Source: Psychrobacter sp. P11G3 (GTDB taxonomy: Bacteria > Pseudomonadota > Gammaproteobacteria > Pseudomonadales > Moraxellaceae). Taken from it: a DNA stretch of 64,000 nucleotides. Where the stretch lies: NCBI RefSeq assembly GCF_001435845.1, contig NZ_CM003596.1:806001-870000 (forward strand), given 5' to 3'. The notes beneath the pieces were generated by a model. That model saw only the letters and a list, made by a program, of their open reading frames with translations, made no database searches and was not told where the DNA came from. The translations under genes and the position numbers were made by a program. Below, one piece after another: positions 16,208 to 27,583 of the stretch. Positions within the stretch are counted from its first letter, which is position 1; every line of letters starts with the position of its first letter.

Positions 16208-16705
16208 CTAGGTAGAAGGGTTAGAGCAATACTGTGTAATCGCTTGCTGTACGCGCTCGCGCTTAAGCTCAATCTCACGACCATCTAGATACTGACGTTT
16301 ACCGTTGGCATCCATCTCATAGATACGGCCGCCTACATTTAAGTTGGTCAAGTTATTACGCAATGATTGGCAGCGCTGAGCATTAGCCTGAGCTTCTTGT
16401 TCTTTAATACGTGCTTCAAGTGCTGCTACTCGTTGTTCTTCTGCCGTTTGAGCATTGCTGCTTTGGTTAGGATCTGTTTTCCCTGCCATTTGTCCTGCGT
16501 TGTTCTGTCTACCGTCACTACGAAACTCAATCAGTTCGATATTTTTACCGACTTGGGGCGCATGTTGGCTATATTTTACTTCACCATGTGCCCCAATGGA
16601 TTTATAAACTTGAATGGCCTGACTGGCATTCATGGACAGCATTAGCATACACGCAATACTCATCAACAGTTTGGCAGCGGTATTTATCTTAGACGCATAT
16701 GCCAT
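16208..16705 (-). CDS. DUF4124 domain-containing secreted protein
   Basis: A 165-residue protein with a signal peptide (residues 1-30, ending NASQA) followed by QVYKSIGAHGEVKYSQHAPQ, the short beta domain called DUF4124 that often starts with a Y-K-x(2)-D-x(2)-G motif. Residues 85-115 form a charged Gln/Glu-rich coiled coil (EEQRVAALEARIKEQEAQAN). Two cysteines, one before and one near the C-terminus, may form a disulfide in the periplasm. Function unknown; the domain is common in Moraxellaceae and Pseudomonas periplasmic proteins. Convergent with nnrDE. Confidence 0.82.
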   Translation of the reverse strand: MAYASKINTAAKLLMSIACMLMLSMNASQAIQVYKSIGAHGEVKYSQHAPQVGKNIELIEFRSDGRQNNAGQMAGKTDPNQSSNAQTAEEQRVAALEARIKEQEAQANAQRCQSLRNNLTNLNVGGRIYEMDANGKRQYLDGREIELKRERVQQAITQYCSNPST

Positions 16706-17571
16706 AGTAGCAATCCTCTTATTTAATAAAAATCAAATGTATATGGGTGTAAATATAACACTTGAACGTTTTATTGGTAGTAATAATGTATCGACTATCG
16801 ATTCTAGCAAATAATACTTATCAATGTATATTATTTAATAACTAATAGTTTGGGATAGGCTTTAGAAGTTTTTCTTGACAATAACTCGCAAACCATTGAA
16901 TATAATAGCAGTTGATTGGTCAGTGAGCGGCTTTTACAATGTTGCCGTGGCACTTGAGAAAGAGAACTACAAGTTACTTATCGGTAGCTTACGCAGTTTT
17001 ATTTCCTTTGTGATAATGATATAGCAAGCATAGTGGCAAAACGAACACTATTGATAGCAATACATTGTCTCCGGACTTATCTGTCTACAATGACTAAGAT
17101 AAACTTATTATTTTGAATGTGCTAAATGTGTTTTTAGCAGTTGTATCAAACGCGATATAGTACGCGGTTAAGAGATTTCCCCAAAGCCGATTGTAAGTTC
17201 TAAAGATCTTATAATTTAGCATTGGTTATGAAGTTTTTTGCTTGTATATATCGATGCATCTGTACAAATAAAGTCACACGAATAAAGTCACAATAGGTAC
17301 TTGCTAGTATCGAACCTCAATAATAAGCGTCTTCTTTTATAGATGCACTCGCATCTTGTCACTGTATATCGATAAACATCCATCACAAAGCTGACCTAAA
17401 ATACACTGCTATGTTTGATTAGTATTGTCCTATGAGACAGTTTTGATTAAACCTATTAGGCAGATATTCTTGATATGGACAAGAATTAGCGATCATTCAG
17501 TAAGTGAAAATAACGACGGTAAGTAATTATTTTTACTCATAGAATCCCGCAAATTCTCGCCGCAAAAAAAG
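16706..17571. other. Long non-coding region upstream of ilvB, probable leader
   Basis: About 865 bases without a supported gene. TTGACA (16875-16880) and TATAAT (16901-16906) are both perfect, but are 20 bases apart; GAATAT at 16899 would give 18. If this promoter serves ilvB, the leader is near 660 nt. A small frame at 16939-17016 (ATG, 25 codons, five Leu and two Val) could encode a leader peptide, but it lacks runs of Ile/Val/Leu codons. Direct repeats of AATAAAGTCACA occur at about 17268-17292. No riboswitch or small RNA is recognised. Confidence 0.4.
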
Positions 17572-19407
17572 GTGATGACAGTGACGCAAACCACGCAAAG
17601 TCCGAACATGACGGGACATACCCAAACGGGTAATGCCGCCAAAAATTTTGAACAAAAGCAACAACGTCTTGCAGAAGGTAGTGCACAGCCTGTGATGCTA
17701 TCGGGCGCTGAAATGCTGGTGCAAGCACTGACTGATGAAGGTGTCGAATACATCTTTGGCTATCCAGGTGGCGCGGTCTTACACATTTATGATGCGCTGT
17801 TTCAGCAAGAAAATATTGAGCACATCTTAGTACGTCACGAGCAAGCAGCGGGCCACATGGCCGATGCTTATTCGCGAGTAACTGGCAATACGGGTGTTGT
17901 ATTAGCAACCTCAGGCCCTGGTGCTACCAATACCGTGACAGCTATTGCTACTGCCTTTATGGACTCTGTACCAATGGTTGTAATCGCAGGTCAGGTGCCA
18001 AGCAGCCTAATCGGTGAAGATGCTTTCCAAGAAACAGATATGGTAGGCGTATCACGTCCTATTGTTAAGCATAGCTTTCAGGTACGTCATGCTAGCGAAA
18101 TTCCAATGATTGTAAAAAAGGCATTTTATATTGCCCAGACTGGTCGCCCAGGCCCTGTCGTCATTGATGTACCAAAAGACATGACTGCGCCTAGCGAAAA
18201 ATTTGCTTACGAATATCCAGAAGAAGTATTTATACGCTCTTATCAGCCTTCACTCAAAGGCCATAGCGGTCAAATCAAAAAAGCCATTGAAACGCTATTA
18301 GCAGCGCAGCGCCCTGTTGTATATGCAGGCGGCGGTGTGATTTGGAGCAATGCGCACGAAGAGTTAACAGATCTTGCGCATCGCTTGAATTTACCAGTGA
18401 CCAACACCTTGATGGGTCTTGGTACATTCCCTGGCTCTGATCGTCAGTTCTTAGGTATGCTTGGCATGCACGGTACTTACGAAGCCAATATGAGTATGCA
18501 TCATGCTGATGTGATTTTAGCTGTCGGTGCGCGTTTCGATGATCGTGTGACCAATAACGTTAAAAAATTCTGCCCTAATGCAACCATCATTCATATCGAT
18601 ATCGATCCTGCGTCGATCTCAAAAACGATTCTTGCGCACATTCCTATCGTAGGCGATGTGAAGTCGGTCTTAACGGACATGCTAGAGATTGTTGGTCAAG
18701 ACAAGCAGTTAGAGCAGCACGCATTGCTCGATTGGTGGTCACAAATTAATGAGTGGCGTAAGCGTCATGGCTTACGTTATGACACCAGCACAGATAATGG
18801 CATTAAGCCACAAAGTGTCGTACAAGCTCTAGATAAAGTGACTAACAGTAATGCTATTATCACAAGTGACGTCGGTCAGCATCAGATGTTTGCGGCACTT
18901 TACTATACTTACAATGAGCCACGTCAATGGCTGAATTCAGGTGGTCTTGGTACCATGGGGGTTGGTCTGCCGTATGCAATGGCTGCCAAACTTGCCAATC
19001 CTGAGCGTGATGTGGTTTGTATTACTGGTGAAGGCTCTATTCAGATGAATATCCAAGAGCTATCGACCTGCTTGCAATATAACTTACCAGTTAAAATTCT
19101 GAACATTAACAATGCGCAGCTTGGTATGGTGAAGCAGTGGCAAGATATGCTGTATGAAGGTCGTCATGCCCAGTCTTATATGAACTCCTTACCAGATTTT
19201 GTCAAATTGGCTGAAAGCTATGGTCATGTCGGTATCAAAATTACTGACCCTGCAACCATGGAAGCACAATTGGCTGAAGCAATGGCGATGAAAGACAAAC
19301 TGGTATTTATCGATGTTTACGTCGATCGTAATGAGCATGTATATCCAATGCAAATCGCTGGACAGGCCATGCGTGATATGTGGTTAACAAAAGGGGAGCG
19401 TACCTAA
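17572..19407 (+). CDS. ilvB: Acetolactate synthase large subunit
   Basis: Thiamine-diphosphate enzyme that makes acetolactate or acetohydroxybutyrate, the first common step of valine/leucine/isoleucine synthesis. The 611-residue protein has [15 protein letters not shown], the catalytic Glu in R-H-E-Q-A-A (about residue 90), [10 protein letters not shown], and the cofactor motif [15 protein letters not shown]. This GEG form is usual in Pseudomonas-like enzymes. The first 40 residues are a poorly conserved extension. The GTG at 17572 and the adjacent ATG at 17575 are equivalent choices; neither has a strong ribosome site. The stop overlaps the ilvH start (TAATG). Confidence 0.96.
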   Translation: MMTVTQTTQSPNMTGHTQTGNAAKNFEQKQQRLAEGSAQPVMLSGAEMLVQALTDEGVEYIFGYPGGAVLHIYDALFQQENIEHILVRHEQAAGHMADAYSRVTGNTGVVLATSGPGATNTVTAIATAFMDSVPMVVIAGQVPSSLIGEDAFQETDMVGVSRPIVKHSFQVRHASEIPMIVKKAFYIAQTGRPGPVVIDVPKDMTAPSEKFAYEYPEEVFIRSYQPSLKGHSGQIKKAIETLLAAQRPVVYAGGGVIWSNAHEELTDLAHRLNLPVTNTLMGLGTFPGSDRQFLGMLGMHGTYEANMSMHHADVILAVGARFDDRVTNNVKKFCPNATIIHIDIDPASISKTILAHIPIVGDVKSVLTDMLEIVGQDKQLEQHALLDWWSQINEWRKRHGLRYDTSTDNGIKPQSVVQALDKVTNSNAIITSDVGQHQMFAALYYTYNEPRQWLNSGGLGTMGVGLPYAMAAKLANPERDVVCITGEGSIQMNIQELSTCLQYNLPVKILNINNAQLGMVKQWQDMLYEGRHAQSYMNSLPDFVKLAESYGHVGIKITDPATMEAQLAEAMAMKDKLVFIDVYVDRNEHVYPMQIAGQAMRDMWLTKGERT

Positions 19408-19904
19408 TGCAACAACAACATCTGATTTCGGTATTGATGGAAAACGAAGCGGGTTCGTTGTCGCGGTTAGTCGGCTTGTTCTCACAACGTGGCTACAATA
19501 TCGAAACTTTGAACGTCGCGCCTACTGATGATCCAAGTATTTCACGTCTAACAGTTACGACCATTACGTCACCTGAAAGAATTGAGCAGATCACCAAACA
19601 ATTGCATAAATTGATTGAAGTGGTTAAAGTGCTTAATCTGACGGAGAACGTACACGTTGAGCGTGAATTGATGCTCATCAAAGTCCGCGCAACAGGCGGT
19701 GTGCGTGAAGAGATTAAACGTAGCGCAGACATTTTCCGCGCACAAATCGTCGATGTAAATTCTAACTTATATACGATTCAAATCGTGGGTGACAAAGCCA
19801 AACTTGATGGTTTTATCGATGTGATTGGCCGTGAGCGCATTATGGAAGTGGTTCGCTCAGGTGTTATCGGTATTGCCCGCGGTGAAAAAACACTAAGCAT
19901 TTAA
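19407..19904 (+). CDS. ilvH: Acetolactate synthase small (regulatory) subunit
   Basis: Regulatory subunit that activates the large subunit and confers valine feedback inhibition. The 165-residue protein has an ACT domain at residues 5-75 (ISVLMENEAGSLSRLVGLFS) and the conserved C-terminal domain ending GVIGIARGEKTLSI. The ATG at 19407 shares a base with the ilvB stop codon and has GGGGAG 12 bases upstream; an upstream open start would lie inside ilvB. ilvC follows after 134 bases. Confidence 0.95.
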   Translation: MQQQHLISVLMENEAGSLSRLVGLFSQRGYNIETLNVAPTDDPSISRLTVTTITSPERIEQITKQLHKLIEVVKVLNLTENVHVERELMLIKVRATGGVREEIKRSADIFRAQIVDVNSNLYTIQIVGDKAKLDGFIDVIGRERIMEVVRSGVIGIARGEKTLSI

Positions 19905-20017
19905 TTATTTATCAAAACCAGTGTAAACCAATAGTTATTTATCTAATCAACAAAGCGCTTATCTTAGTCATTATATTGACTACAGCATAAGCGTTTACTA
20001 TCCATGGCAAGCCATGA

Positions 20018-21055
<1,038 letters not shown>

Positions 21056-21108
21056 GTTTTATACAAATGAAAGTCTTATTCAGATAAAAATCTGATTTAG
21101 ATTAAATA

Positions 21109-21143
21109 GCCCGTGTTATCACTTGATAGCATGGGTTTTTTTA
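21109..21143 (+). terminator. Terminator after ilvC
   Basis: GCCCGTGTTATC and GATAGCATGGGT form a 12-bp stem with two G-T pairs around ACTT, followed by seven Ts. Confidence 0.9.
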
Positions 21144-21352
21144 TGCAAAGTATTTGAGAGATACTTTTCGCTTTGATTTGAATCTGGGTTATCGGTTGAA
21201 AACCAGTAATTGCTACCCAATATAAGCAGGCACCTTAACATTGGCCAAAGTGCCTTTGCGATTAACATTCATCATTGTTCTTACCCGTTTCTAAGTAATT
21301 GAATCGGGCGGATGCTTCATTCTCACTTTCTATAGATAATAGGTTGTATGCT

Positions 21353-21784
21353 GTGCAAATATCTTATTCAGACTGGCTAACGCCGCAATTCGTATATATT
21401 ACTCTTAGCGCTGTGGTAGCAGTTTTAATTTGGATAGAAGGGGAGATGCTCAAACAGACCGACGGTAAACTGCCTCAATCTAAATTCTTCAAAGTCAGTT
21501 CATTGTTAGATACTATATGGTTCTTCATATCGGTGGTAATTTTATACGTTATTGATTTGACCCCGTTAGCTATCGCAGTGCCTGCAGCATATGGCATATA
21601 CACGACCTTTGGCTGGATATATGGTACCAAGCTACTGAAACGCAAAGGCATCCCTGACTCTCCTAAAGATTTGGTCATTCCAGCCAAGTATATTGCCTAT
21701 AGTCAGTCATTTTCATTGGTGTTTTTTGCGTTATGTTTGCTCGTATTGAGTTCAGCATGGCTACCGACATCACCATTGCAGTAA
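21353..21784 (+). CDS. Uncharacterised four-helix membrane protein
   Basis: From the GTG at 21353 this is a 143-residue protein with four hydrophobic helices (about residues 12-30, 53-70, 72-92 and 118-136) and a conserved-looking cytoplasmic loop GTKLLKRKGIPDSPKDL. The start is uncertain: no ATG occurs before residue 33, and a longer frame opens at a TTG at 21299. It sits alone between the ilvC terminator and the cold-shock gene. I do not recognise the family, but hydrophobicity and codon use look like a real gene. Confidence 0.65.
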   Translation: MQISYSDWLTPQFVYITLSAVVAVLIWIEGEMLKQTDGKLPQSKFFKVSSLLDTIWFFISVVILYVIDLTPLAIAVPAAYGIYTTFGWIYGTKLLKRKGIPDSPKDLVIPAKYIAYSQSFSLVFFALCLLVLSSAWLPTSPLQ

Positions 21785-22146
21785 CTAATCTTCCAACTTA
21801 CTATCATCTATGTTGACTTATTTCATTAGTGGTTTACTAATGAGTTTGTAGTACGTCTATAAATAAAAACTATTTTATATCAATAAGATATGAGACTGAT
21901 TACTATCGATGTTAGCTTGTAACAATGGTTAGTATTTATTTACAAAAATCAGCAATTTAGACTGTTCCTACCATGGAAAACTGTTATAATCAGACTGTAC
22001 TCAAAATATTTGAGGCAAAAAATCCAGATTTTCTTTAAGATTATTTAGTATTTTGGCCGCCGCATCTAGCAGAAAATATTAGGGTATATATCAATTAATC
22101 GGTGATGACACAAGTCTCGCCAACAGTTAAAGAGTCAGGAAAATTT
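21785..22146. promoter_or_regulatory. cspA upstream region with extended -10 promoter and long 5' leader
   Basis: An extended -10 element TGTTATAAT lies at 21982-21990 without a good -35. Transcription from there would give a leader of about 150 nt before the cold-shock ATG, similar to the long structured leaders of cold-inducible csp mRNAs. GTCAGGAAATTT precedes the start codon. Upstream of the promoter nothing is recognised. Confidence 0.55.
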
Positions 22147-22359
22147 ATGTCAGATAAAGTTGAAGGCACTGTAAAGTGGTTTAATGAAGCTAAAGGTTTT
22201 GGTTTTATCGCTCAAGACAACGGCGGACAAGACGTATTCGCTCACTACAGCGCTATCCAAGGTAACGGTTTCAAAACTCTAGCCGAAGGCCAAAAAGTGT
22301 CTTTCATCTTAGGTGATGGCAAGAAAGGCCCACAAGCTGAGCAAATCGAAGCTATCTAA
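22147..22359 (+). CDS. cspA: Cold-shock protein (CspA family)
   Basis: A 70-residue single-stranded nucleic-acid-binding protein with RNP1 (K-G-F-G-F-I) and RNP2 (V-F-A-H-Y) motifs. It acts as an RNA chaperone and antiterminator in the family. The ATG at 22147 gives the usual [13 protein letters not shown] start; longer in-frame starts at 22102 lie in the leader. It has a hairpin terminator 120 bases downstream and is monocistronic. Confidence 0.95.
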   Translation: MSDKVEGTVKWFNEAKGFGFIAQDNGGQDVFAHYSAIQGNGFKTLAEGQKVSFILGDGKKGPQAEQIEAI

Positions 22360-22476
22360 TCTCATTCATCGTTAAGTTAACTGCTTGTCAGTAAGCTTAA
22401 TGACAATAAGATTATCAATATGCATTGATTACTTTGTTTGTTAAAACAATAAAAATACTGTATCGACTTTAAAAAG

Positions 22477-22506
22477 AAGCAACCTCTTATCAGGTTGCTT
22501 TTTTTA
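22477..22506 (+). terminator. Terminator after cspA
   Basis: AAGCAACCT and AGGTTGCTT form a nine-bp stem with a loop of six bases, followed by a T-run. Confidence 0.9.
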
Positions 22507-22626
22507 TGGGACTTTTCTGGTATGACAAAGTGTTGCTAATGTAAGGCGCTATTGATTTTGACAATCAACATCATCAGGTAATAACGAACAATAATTTAAT
22601 AAAGATGTAATAGATAAGGTTGTATT

Positions 22627-23196
22627 ATGAAGTGGGAAAATTGGCTTTTAATTGACTGGCAACAGGTGCTCGGGATTTCTTTATCTGCTATAGGCTTTTA
22701 TGTAGGGCTGATGTTGTTTACTCGATTGATGGGTTTACGCAGTTTTTCCAAGTTATCAAGCCATGATTTTGCAATGACGGTGGGTATCGGTAGTATATTG
22801 GCGTCGACGGTATTGTCAGATAAGCCCTCTCTATTTCAAGGATTGTTTGCTGTTGCAGTGCTATTTTTGATTCAGGGCGTTATTTCCGTTATCAGACGTA
22901 AGATAAAACCGCTAAAAGCACTGATAGACAATCAAGCTATTATCCTAATGGCTCATGGTGAATATCTAGAAGACAACTTAAAAGAAGCCAACCTTAGTAC
23001 CAGCGATGTGCAGGAAGTGCTACGTAAAAATGGTATCAAAGCGAAAACAGAAGTGTTTGCAGTGATTATGGAGACGACAGGTGATATGAGTGTCATTAAG
23101 AATAATGACGTTGAACCTGATTGGTCTTTATTTGATGATATACGTGATAGTGAATTATTGCTTGGTGCTAGTAAGAATGGTAATTCGCAGGTCTAG
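22627..23196 (+). CDS. DUF421/YetF-type membrane protein
   Basis: A 189-residue protein of the DUF421 family. Three membrane helices lie in residues 12-92, with the typical RLMGLRSFSKLSSHDFAMTV (the family's R-x-x-G-K/R-R and D-F segments). A cytoplasmic alpha/beta domain follows, with the family motif near KPLKALIDNQAIILMAHGEY and the line VQEVLRKNGIKAKTEVFAVI. The function of the family is unknown; Bacillus members are linked to sporulation or stress. Single gene, with no clear partner. Confidence 0.85.
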   Translation: MKWENWLLIDWQQVLGISLSAIGFYVGLMLFTRLMGLRSFSKLSSHDFAMTVGIGSILASTVLSDKPSLFQGLFAVAVLFLIQGVISVIRRKIKPLKALIDNQAIILMAHGEYLEDNLKEANLSTSDVQEVLRKNGIKAKTEVFAVIMETTGDMSVIKNNDVEPDWSLFDDIRDSELLLGASKNGNSQV

Positions 23197-23646
23197 CTTG
23201 CCTAACTATTCTCATCCGTTAACTTTGAAGAGATAAATAATAACAAAATATTAAGTAAAGCTGAGGCTTAGAATGCTATAAAGGGTATGAGCATTTTGAG
23301 CTGTTGAACCATAAAAATCTTGAAACGATGTGCTTATAGACTATTTATTATAGAGTGTTGACAAATTTATGACGCATTATTCACGGCGTTGTCTTGACCT
23401 TATCTGCCTGCTGACGCAAGATACATAGGTCTGATAATAACGGTTGGCTTAGCTTTAGCAGATTTCATTAGTAAGAGATACAATGCTAATATGCTCTTAG
23501 ATATTGGCTCATCTTTCTTAGTTAACTATATTCTGTTGATGTAGTAATAACCTTGAGCAGTATTTTGAACGACAATTTGAACCACAACGAACCTTTGGTT
23601 CTTAACTGACAATTTTTAACTCATAACATTAATAAACGAGGAACGT
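23197..23646. other. Intergenic region before etfB
   Basis: 450 bases with no gene seen. Possible -10 elements occur in the A/T-rich stretch from 23330 to 23530 but none has a convincing -35. The ribosome site of etfB is GAGGAACG just before its ATG. Confidence 0.4.
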
Positions 23647-24396
23647 ATGAAAGCATTAGTAGCGGTCAAGCGTGTCATTGATTATAACGTAAAAGTTCGT
23701 GTAAAAGCCGACAACTCTGGCGTTGACTTATCAAACACTAAAATGTCAATCAACCCTTTTGATGAAATCGCAGTAGAAGAAGCGGTGCGTTTAAAAGAAG
23801 CTGGCGTCATTGATGAGATCATTGTTGCTTCAATCGGACCAAAAGAGTCACAAGAGCAGATTCGTGCAGCCCTAGCGCTAGGTGCTGACCGTGGTGTGTT
23901 AGTAGTAAGTGACGAAAAACCATATCCATTACAAGTTGCTAAGATTCTAAAAAGTATCGCCGAAGCTGAAAGCACTGATATTATTTTATTAGGTAAGCAA
24001 GCGATTGATGATGACAACAACCAAACTGGTCAGATGCTAGCAGCATTGATGGGTATCGGTCAGGGTACGTTTGCATCAGAAGTGAAAGTTGAAGGCGACA
24101 AAGTAAACGTAACGCGCGAAATCGATGGCGGCCTACAAACTGTTGCACTTGATTTGCCAGCGGTCATCACGACTGATCTACGTTTGAATGAGCCACGTTA
24201 TGCTAAATTGCCTAACATCATGAAAGCGAAGAAAAAGCCACTTGATGAGAAAACGCCAGCAGATTTCGGTGTTGATATGACATCTAAGCAAGAAATTATT
24301 AAAGTCGTGCCACCTGCTGACCGTAAAGCTGGTATTACAGTAGGGTCAGTTGATGAGTTGGTCGATAAGCTAAGAAACGAAGCGAAAGTCATTTAA
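23647..24396 (+). CDS. etfB: Electron transfer flavoprotein beta subunit
   Basis: AMP-binding subunit of the heterodimer that collects electrons from acyl-CoA and other dehydrogenases and passes them to ETF:quinone oxidoreductase. The 249-residue protein has the starting strand [20 protein letters not shown], the [14 protein letters not shown] helix and the [20 protein letters not shown] signature. It pairs with etfA 167 bases downstream on the same strand. ETF-QO is not in the window. Confidence 0.96.
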   Translation: MKALVAVKRVIDYNVKVRVKADNSGVDLSNTKMSINPFDEIAVEEAVRLKEAGVIDEIIVASIGPKESQEQIRAALALGADRGVLVVSDEKPYPLQVAKILKSIAEAESTDIILLGKQAIDDDNNQTGQMLAALMGIGQGTFASEVKVEGDKVNVTREIDGGLQTVALDLPAVITTDLRLNEPRYAKLPNIMKAKKKPLDEKTPADFGVDMTSKQEIIKVVPPADRKAGITVGSVDELVDKLRNEAKVI

Positions 24397-24563
24397 TGTT
24401 TTAATGATTGGATACTTCGTTACGGCATATCCTGTACAAGGTTAAGAATTTGAAGGCTATAAGTTTGACTGCTTTATTTCATACTAAATGATAGTTGCTC
24501 AAATAGCTTTGTACACAAACAACCGCATGAATAGATAATACGAATATATAAAGGACTAAAACC

Positions 24564-25496
24564 ATGGCAATTTTGGTATATGCAGAACATGACAATGCCA
24601 GTCTAAAAAAGGCAACTTTAAACACCATCGCTGCTGCTAAACAAATGGGTGATGATATCCATGTATTGGTTGCTGGTAGTGGTAGCCAAGCTGTTGCTGA
24701 TGAAGCGGCAAAAGCAGAAGGCGTGACTAAAGTACTATTGGCTGACAACGCTGCTTATGAGCATCAATTGGCAGGTAACGTGGCGCTATTGGTTGCTGAT
24801 ATCGCTGGTGATTACAGCCATATCCTAGCGGCTGCGACTACGACTGGTAAAAACTTTATGCCACGCGTTGCTGCGTTACTTGACGTCAGCATGTTGTCTG
24901 AAATCTCAGGTGTAGTAGATGCGCAAACGTTTGAGCGTCCTATCTATGCAGGGAATGCGACAGCGACAGTAAAAACAACAGAAGATAAAGTGGTACTAAC
25001 AGTACGTACTACTGCGTTTGACCCAGTGGCAAGCGAAGGCGGTTCAGCTACTGTTGAAACTATCGACAACGTACAAGAAACTGGTAAAGCTAGCTTCGTT
25101 AACGAAGAAATGGCTAAGTCTGATCGTCCAGAATTGACATCAGCTGGTATTGTTGTTTCTGGTGGTCGTGCCTTGGCAAACGGTGAAAACTTCACCAAGT
25201 ACATTGAGCCATTGGCTGATAAGCTAGGCGCTGCTGTTGGTGCATCACGGGCCGCTGTTGACGCAGGATATGTACCAAACGATATGCAGGTCGGTCAAAC
25301 GGGTAAAATCGTTGCACCGCAGCTATATATCGCAGCTGGTATCTCAGGCGCGATTCAGCATTTGGCTGGTATGAAAGATTCTAAAGTCATCGTTGCTATC
25401 AACAATGACCCAGAAGCACCTATCGCTAGCGTTGCTGATTACTTCTTAGAAGCTGATTTGTTCGAAGCATTACCTGAGCTTACTAGCAAAGTTTAA
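24564..25496 (+). CDS. etfA: Electron transfer flavoprotein alpha subunit
   Basis: FAD-binding subunit of ETF, 310 residues. An N-terminal alpha/beta domain (residues 1-190) is followed by the FAD domain, with SGGRALANGENF, GASRAAVDAGY, GQTGKIVAPQLYIAAGISGA and the C-terminal NNDPEAPI signature. AAGGA lies 12 bases before the ATG. The gap to etfB (167 bases) is larger than usual but no terminator lies in it, so co-transcription is likely. Confidence 0.96.
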   Translation: MAILVYAEHDNASLKKATLNTIAAAKQMGDDIHVLVAGSGSQAVADEAAKAEGVTKVLLADNAAYEHQLAGNVALLVADIAGDYSHILAAATTTGKNFMPRVAALLDVSMLSEISGVVDAQTFERPIYAGNATATVKTTEDKVVLTVRTTAFDPVASEGGSATVETIDNVQETGKASFVNEEMAKSDRPELTSAGIVVSGGRALANGENFTKYIEPLADKLGAAVGASRAAVDAGYVPNDMQVGQTGKIVAPQLYIAAGISGAIQHLAGMKDSKVIVAINNDPEAPIASVADYFLEADLFEALPELTSKV

Positions 25497-25511
25497 TATA
25501 TATTCACAGAA

Positions 25512-25590
25512 CTACTAAACGGCTATGGCGTTACCCTCCTTAGATGTACTACTTGTATAGTCTGCAGTCGGCTGCCTTGTATCCGTTTTA
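25512..25590. repeat. Intergenic repeat, copy 1 (after etfA)
   Basis: The stretch around CGTTACCCTCCTTAGATGTA, TAGTCTGCAGTCGGCTGCC and CCGTTTTAGAC matches, with about 65-70% identity by eye, a stretch after groEL (40480-40566). Both lie between the stop codon of an operon and its terminator. It may be a small dispersed element or a structured RNA in the 3' untranslated region. Confidence 0.5.
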
Positions 25591-25624
25591 GACTTCTTTG
25601 ACTATATCAGTAGTAGACAGATAA

Positions 25625-25660
25625 TAAAAAACCCACTATCAATTGGTAGTGGGTTTTTTT
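25625..25660 (+). terminator. Terminator after etfA
   Basis: AACCCACTATC and GGTAGTGGGTT form a stem over AATT, with flanking A and T runs that also allow it to end the convergent methyltransferase transcript. Confidence 0.92.
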
Positions 25661-25702
25661 ATGCTTGATAGATAGGGTTTTAATAACAGTTATAAATGCA
25701 TG

Positions 25703-26497
25703 CTAAGAGTATTGTCTTTGGCGTAAGGTCTCATACAGACATAAAGACCCTGCAATCGCTACATTTAAGCTCTCTTGACCATTTGGCTGCGGTAATGCTA
25801 TCGGTGTGGCACATTGCATTAGCTCATCGCTAACGCCTTGACCTTCATGACCCATAATCCAGGCCGCAGGCGCAGATAAATCGTGCTCGTAAATGATAGT
25901 ATCTGTGTGTGAGCTAGTCGCCAAAAGCGGCACTTGTACTTGATCCAAAATATCTTGCGTACTCAAGCCTTCATAGATAGTCAGTGCAAACTGTGCACCC
26001 ATACCTGCTCGTAGTGTCTTGGGAGACCAAGCTTGAGCGGTCGCACTGGTACATAGAATATTGCGGATACCGACGGCTGCTGCTGTACGTAGTAGCGTAC
26101 CAACATTCCCACTATCCTGCACGTCGTTCAAGATTAAGCAGTCTTCATCGATCATCGATAGACTAGGCGTTGGTACTTTGATTATCGCCATGATATCGAT
26201 ACCAGTACCCAAGCTACGAATACTCTCATAGAGTGAGTCTGACAAAGTGAGGATAGGTGTATAAGTGGGCAGGCGAGTGAGTACCTGCTGAACTTCAGGG
26301 TTGCTATGCGCTGACTCAGACAGTAGTATCTGGACGAAAGGATAGTCACTACGCAGCGCAGCATCTATCAAATGGACACCTTCTATGACTGTCTGACCGT
26401 TCTTCTTACGTTGGCGTGCTTGGGTCAACAGTGCTTTTACAAGCTTCACAGTTGTGTTCTTATCTGAGGTAATCAGCTCGGTGGGATTTAATACCAT
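25703..26497 (-). CDS. TrmH/SpoU family RNA 2'-O-methyltransferase
   Basis: SAM-dependent SPOUT-class methyltransferase acting on tRNA or rRNA. The 264-residue protein has an N-terminal substrate-binding domain (residues 1-100). The three SpoU motifs follow: LNDVQDSGNVGTLLRTAAAV, IMGHEGQGVSDEL, and LPQPNGQESLNVAIAGSLCL. It resembles the RlmB-like subgroup found beside various genes; the exact target cannot be told. It follows fbp on the minus strand by 102 bases. Confidence 0.88.
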   Translation of the reverse strand: MVLNPTELITSDKNTTVKLVKALLTQARQRKKNGQTVIEGVHLIDAALRSDYPFVQILLSESAHSNPEVQQVLTRLPTYTPILTLSDSLYESIRSLGTGIDIMAIIKVPTPSLSMIDEDCLILNDVQDSGNVGTLLRTAAAVGIRNILCTSATAQAWSPKTLRAGMGAQFALTIYEGLSTQDILDQVQVPLLATSSHTDTIIYEHDLSAPAAWIMGHEGQGVSDELMQCATPIALPQPNGQESLNVAIAGSLCLYETLRQRQYS

Positions 26498-26599
26498 AGT
26501 GGATCGCTTAGAGAAGAGTAAAGGAGTTGTTTAAATAACCAGCACAATGCCTATTAATTTAGTATTCTGCTGGCTACTCTTAACAGGTGCGTCAATCAA

Positions 26600-27583
26600 T
26601 TATTTTTCAGAATAATTTACGTGTAAGTCTTTCACATAATTGACTTCGTTTTTACTACCGAGTACCACAGGGACACGTTGATGAATATCAGTCGGTTCGA
26701 TATCTAGGATACGGTTGACGGCGTCTGTTGCGCCTCCACCCGCGCGCTCAATCAATAAGCTCATTGGGTTGGCTTCATACATCAAGCGTAGTTTACCCGC
26801 TTTGTGAGCGTATTTGGTATCAAACGGATAAGTGAACAGACCACCGCGGCATAAAATGCGATGGACGTCACCAACCATAGCGGCTACCCAGCGCGTATTG
26901 AAATCGCGTCCACGTACCCCAGTCTCACCAGCGATAAGCTCATCGATGTACTGTTGCATCGGTGCGCGCCAGTAGCGATAATTTGAGCTATTGATAGCAT
27001 ACTCGCTCGTATCGGCATCGATTTGAACATTGTCTTCTATCAGCACATAGTCAGAAGTCTCTGGATCTAGGCTAAACATCACAACTTTATCAGCGATGGT
27101 TAGCGCTAGGACAGTAGAAGTGCCATATAGCAGATAACCAGCCGCTAGTTGTTTGTTACCTGCCTGTAGATAGTCGCTGTTCTCACTGGTTTGACCTTGA
27201 CGCTCATACGGCAGAACAGAAAAAATCGTACCTACTGCCATATTGATGTCGATATTTGATGAGCCATCCAATGGGTCAAACAAAACTAATAGGCTACCAT
27301 CGTTATTAGCAGGGGTGGCATCATCGAGCTCTTCTGAGGCAACACCAGCACAATTTGCATTTTTTGCCAATGCATCTAGCAATAAGTCATTGGCCAGTAC
27401 GTCGAGCTTTTTCTGATCTTCGCCTTGGACGTTTTGATTACCCGCTTCGCCCAAAATGTCTGCTAAAGCGCCTTTTCTGAGTAGCTGTGAAATTGTCTTA
27501 CCGACATCAGTAACAGTGGTAATCACGTTATTGAGTGCAGGGCTAGTGGCATGTTGGTTTAGATAGTCTGCTAAGGTCGTCAT
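26600..27583 (-). CDS. fbp: Fructose-1,6-bisphosphatase class 1
   Basis: Hydrolyses fructose 1,6-bisphosphate in gluconeogenesis. The 327-residue protein has the metal site [30 protein letters not shown] as the upstream acidic ligand, and [20 protein letters not shown] near the C-terminus. Length and motifs are standard for class 1. It is transcribed away from pyrB. Confidence 0.97.
   Translation of the reverse strand: MTTLADYLNQHATSPALNNVITTVTDVGKTISQLLRKGALADILGEAGNQNVQGEDQKKLDVLANDLLLDALAKNANCAGVASEELDDATPANNDGSLLVLFDPLDGSSNIDINMAVGTIFSVLPYERQGQTSENSDYLQAGNKQLAAGYLLYGTSTVLALTIADKVVMFSLDPETSDYVLIEDNVQIDADTSEYAINSSNYRYWRAPMQQYIDELIAGETGVRGRDFNTRWVAAMVGDVHRILCRGGLFTYPFDTKYAHKAGKLRLMYEANPMSLLIERAGGGATDAVNRILDIEPTDIHQRVPVVLGSKNEVNYVKDLHVNYSEK

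Noticed and set aside
16939..17016. Classical branched-chain leader peptide before ilvB
   Set aside because: The 25-codon frame has only scattered Leu/Val codons, is about 560 nt from ilvB, and no adjacent terminator/antiterminator pair was evident.
18960..19120. IlvB cofactor motif GEG instead of GDG as a sign of inactivity
   Set aside because: GEGSIQMN is, as I recall, the normal form in Pseudomonas-type acetolactate synthases, so it is not a defect.
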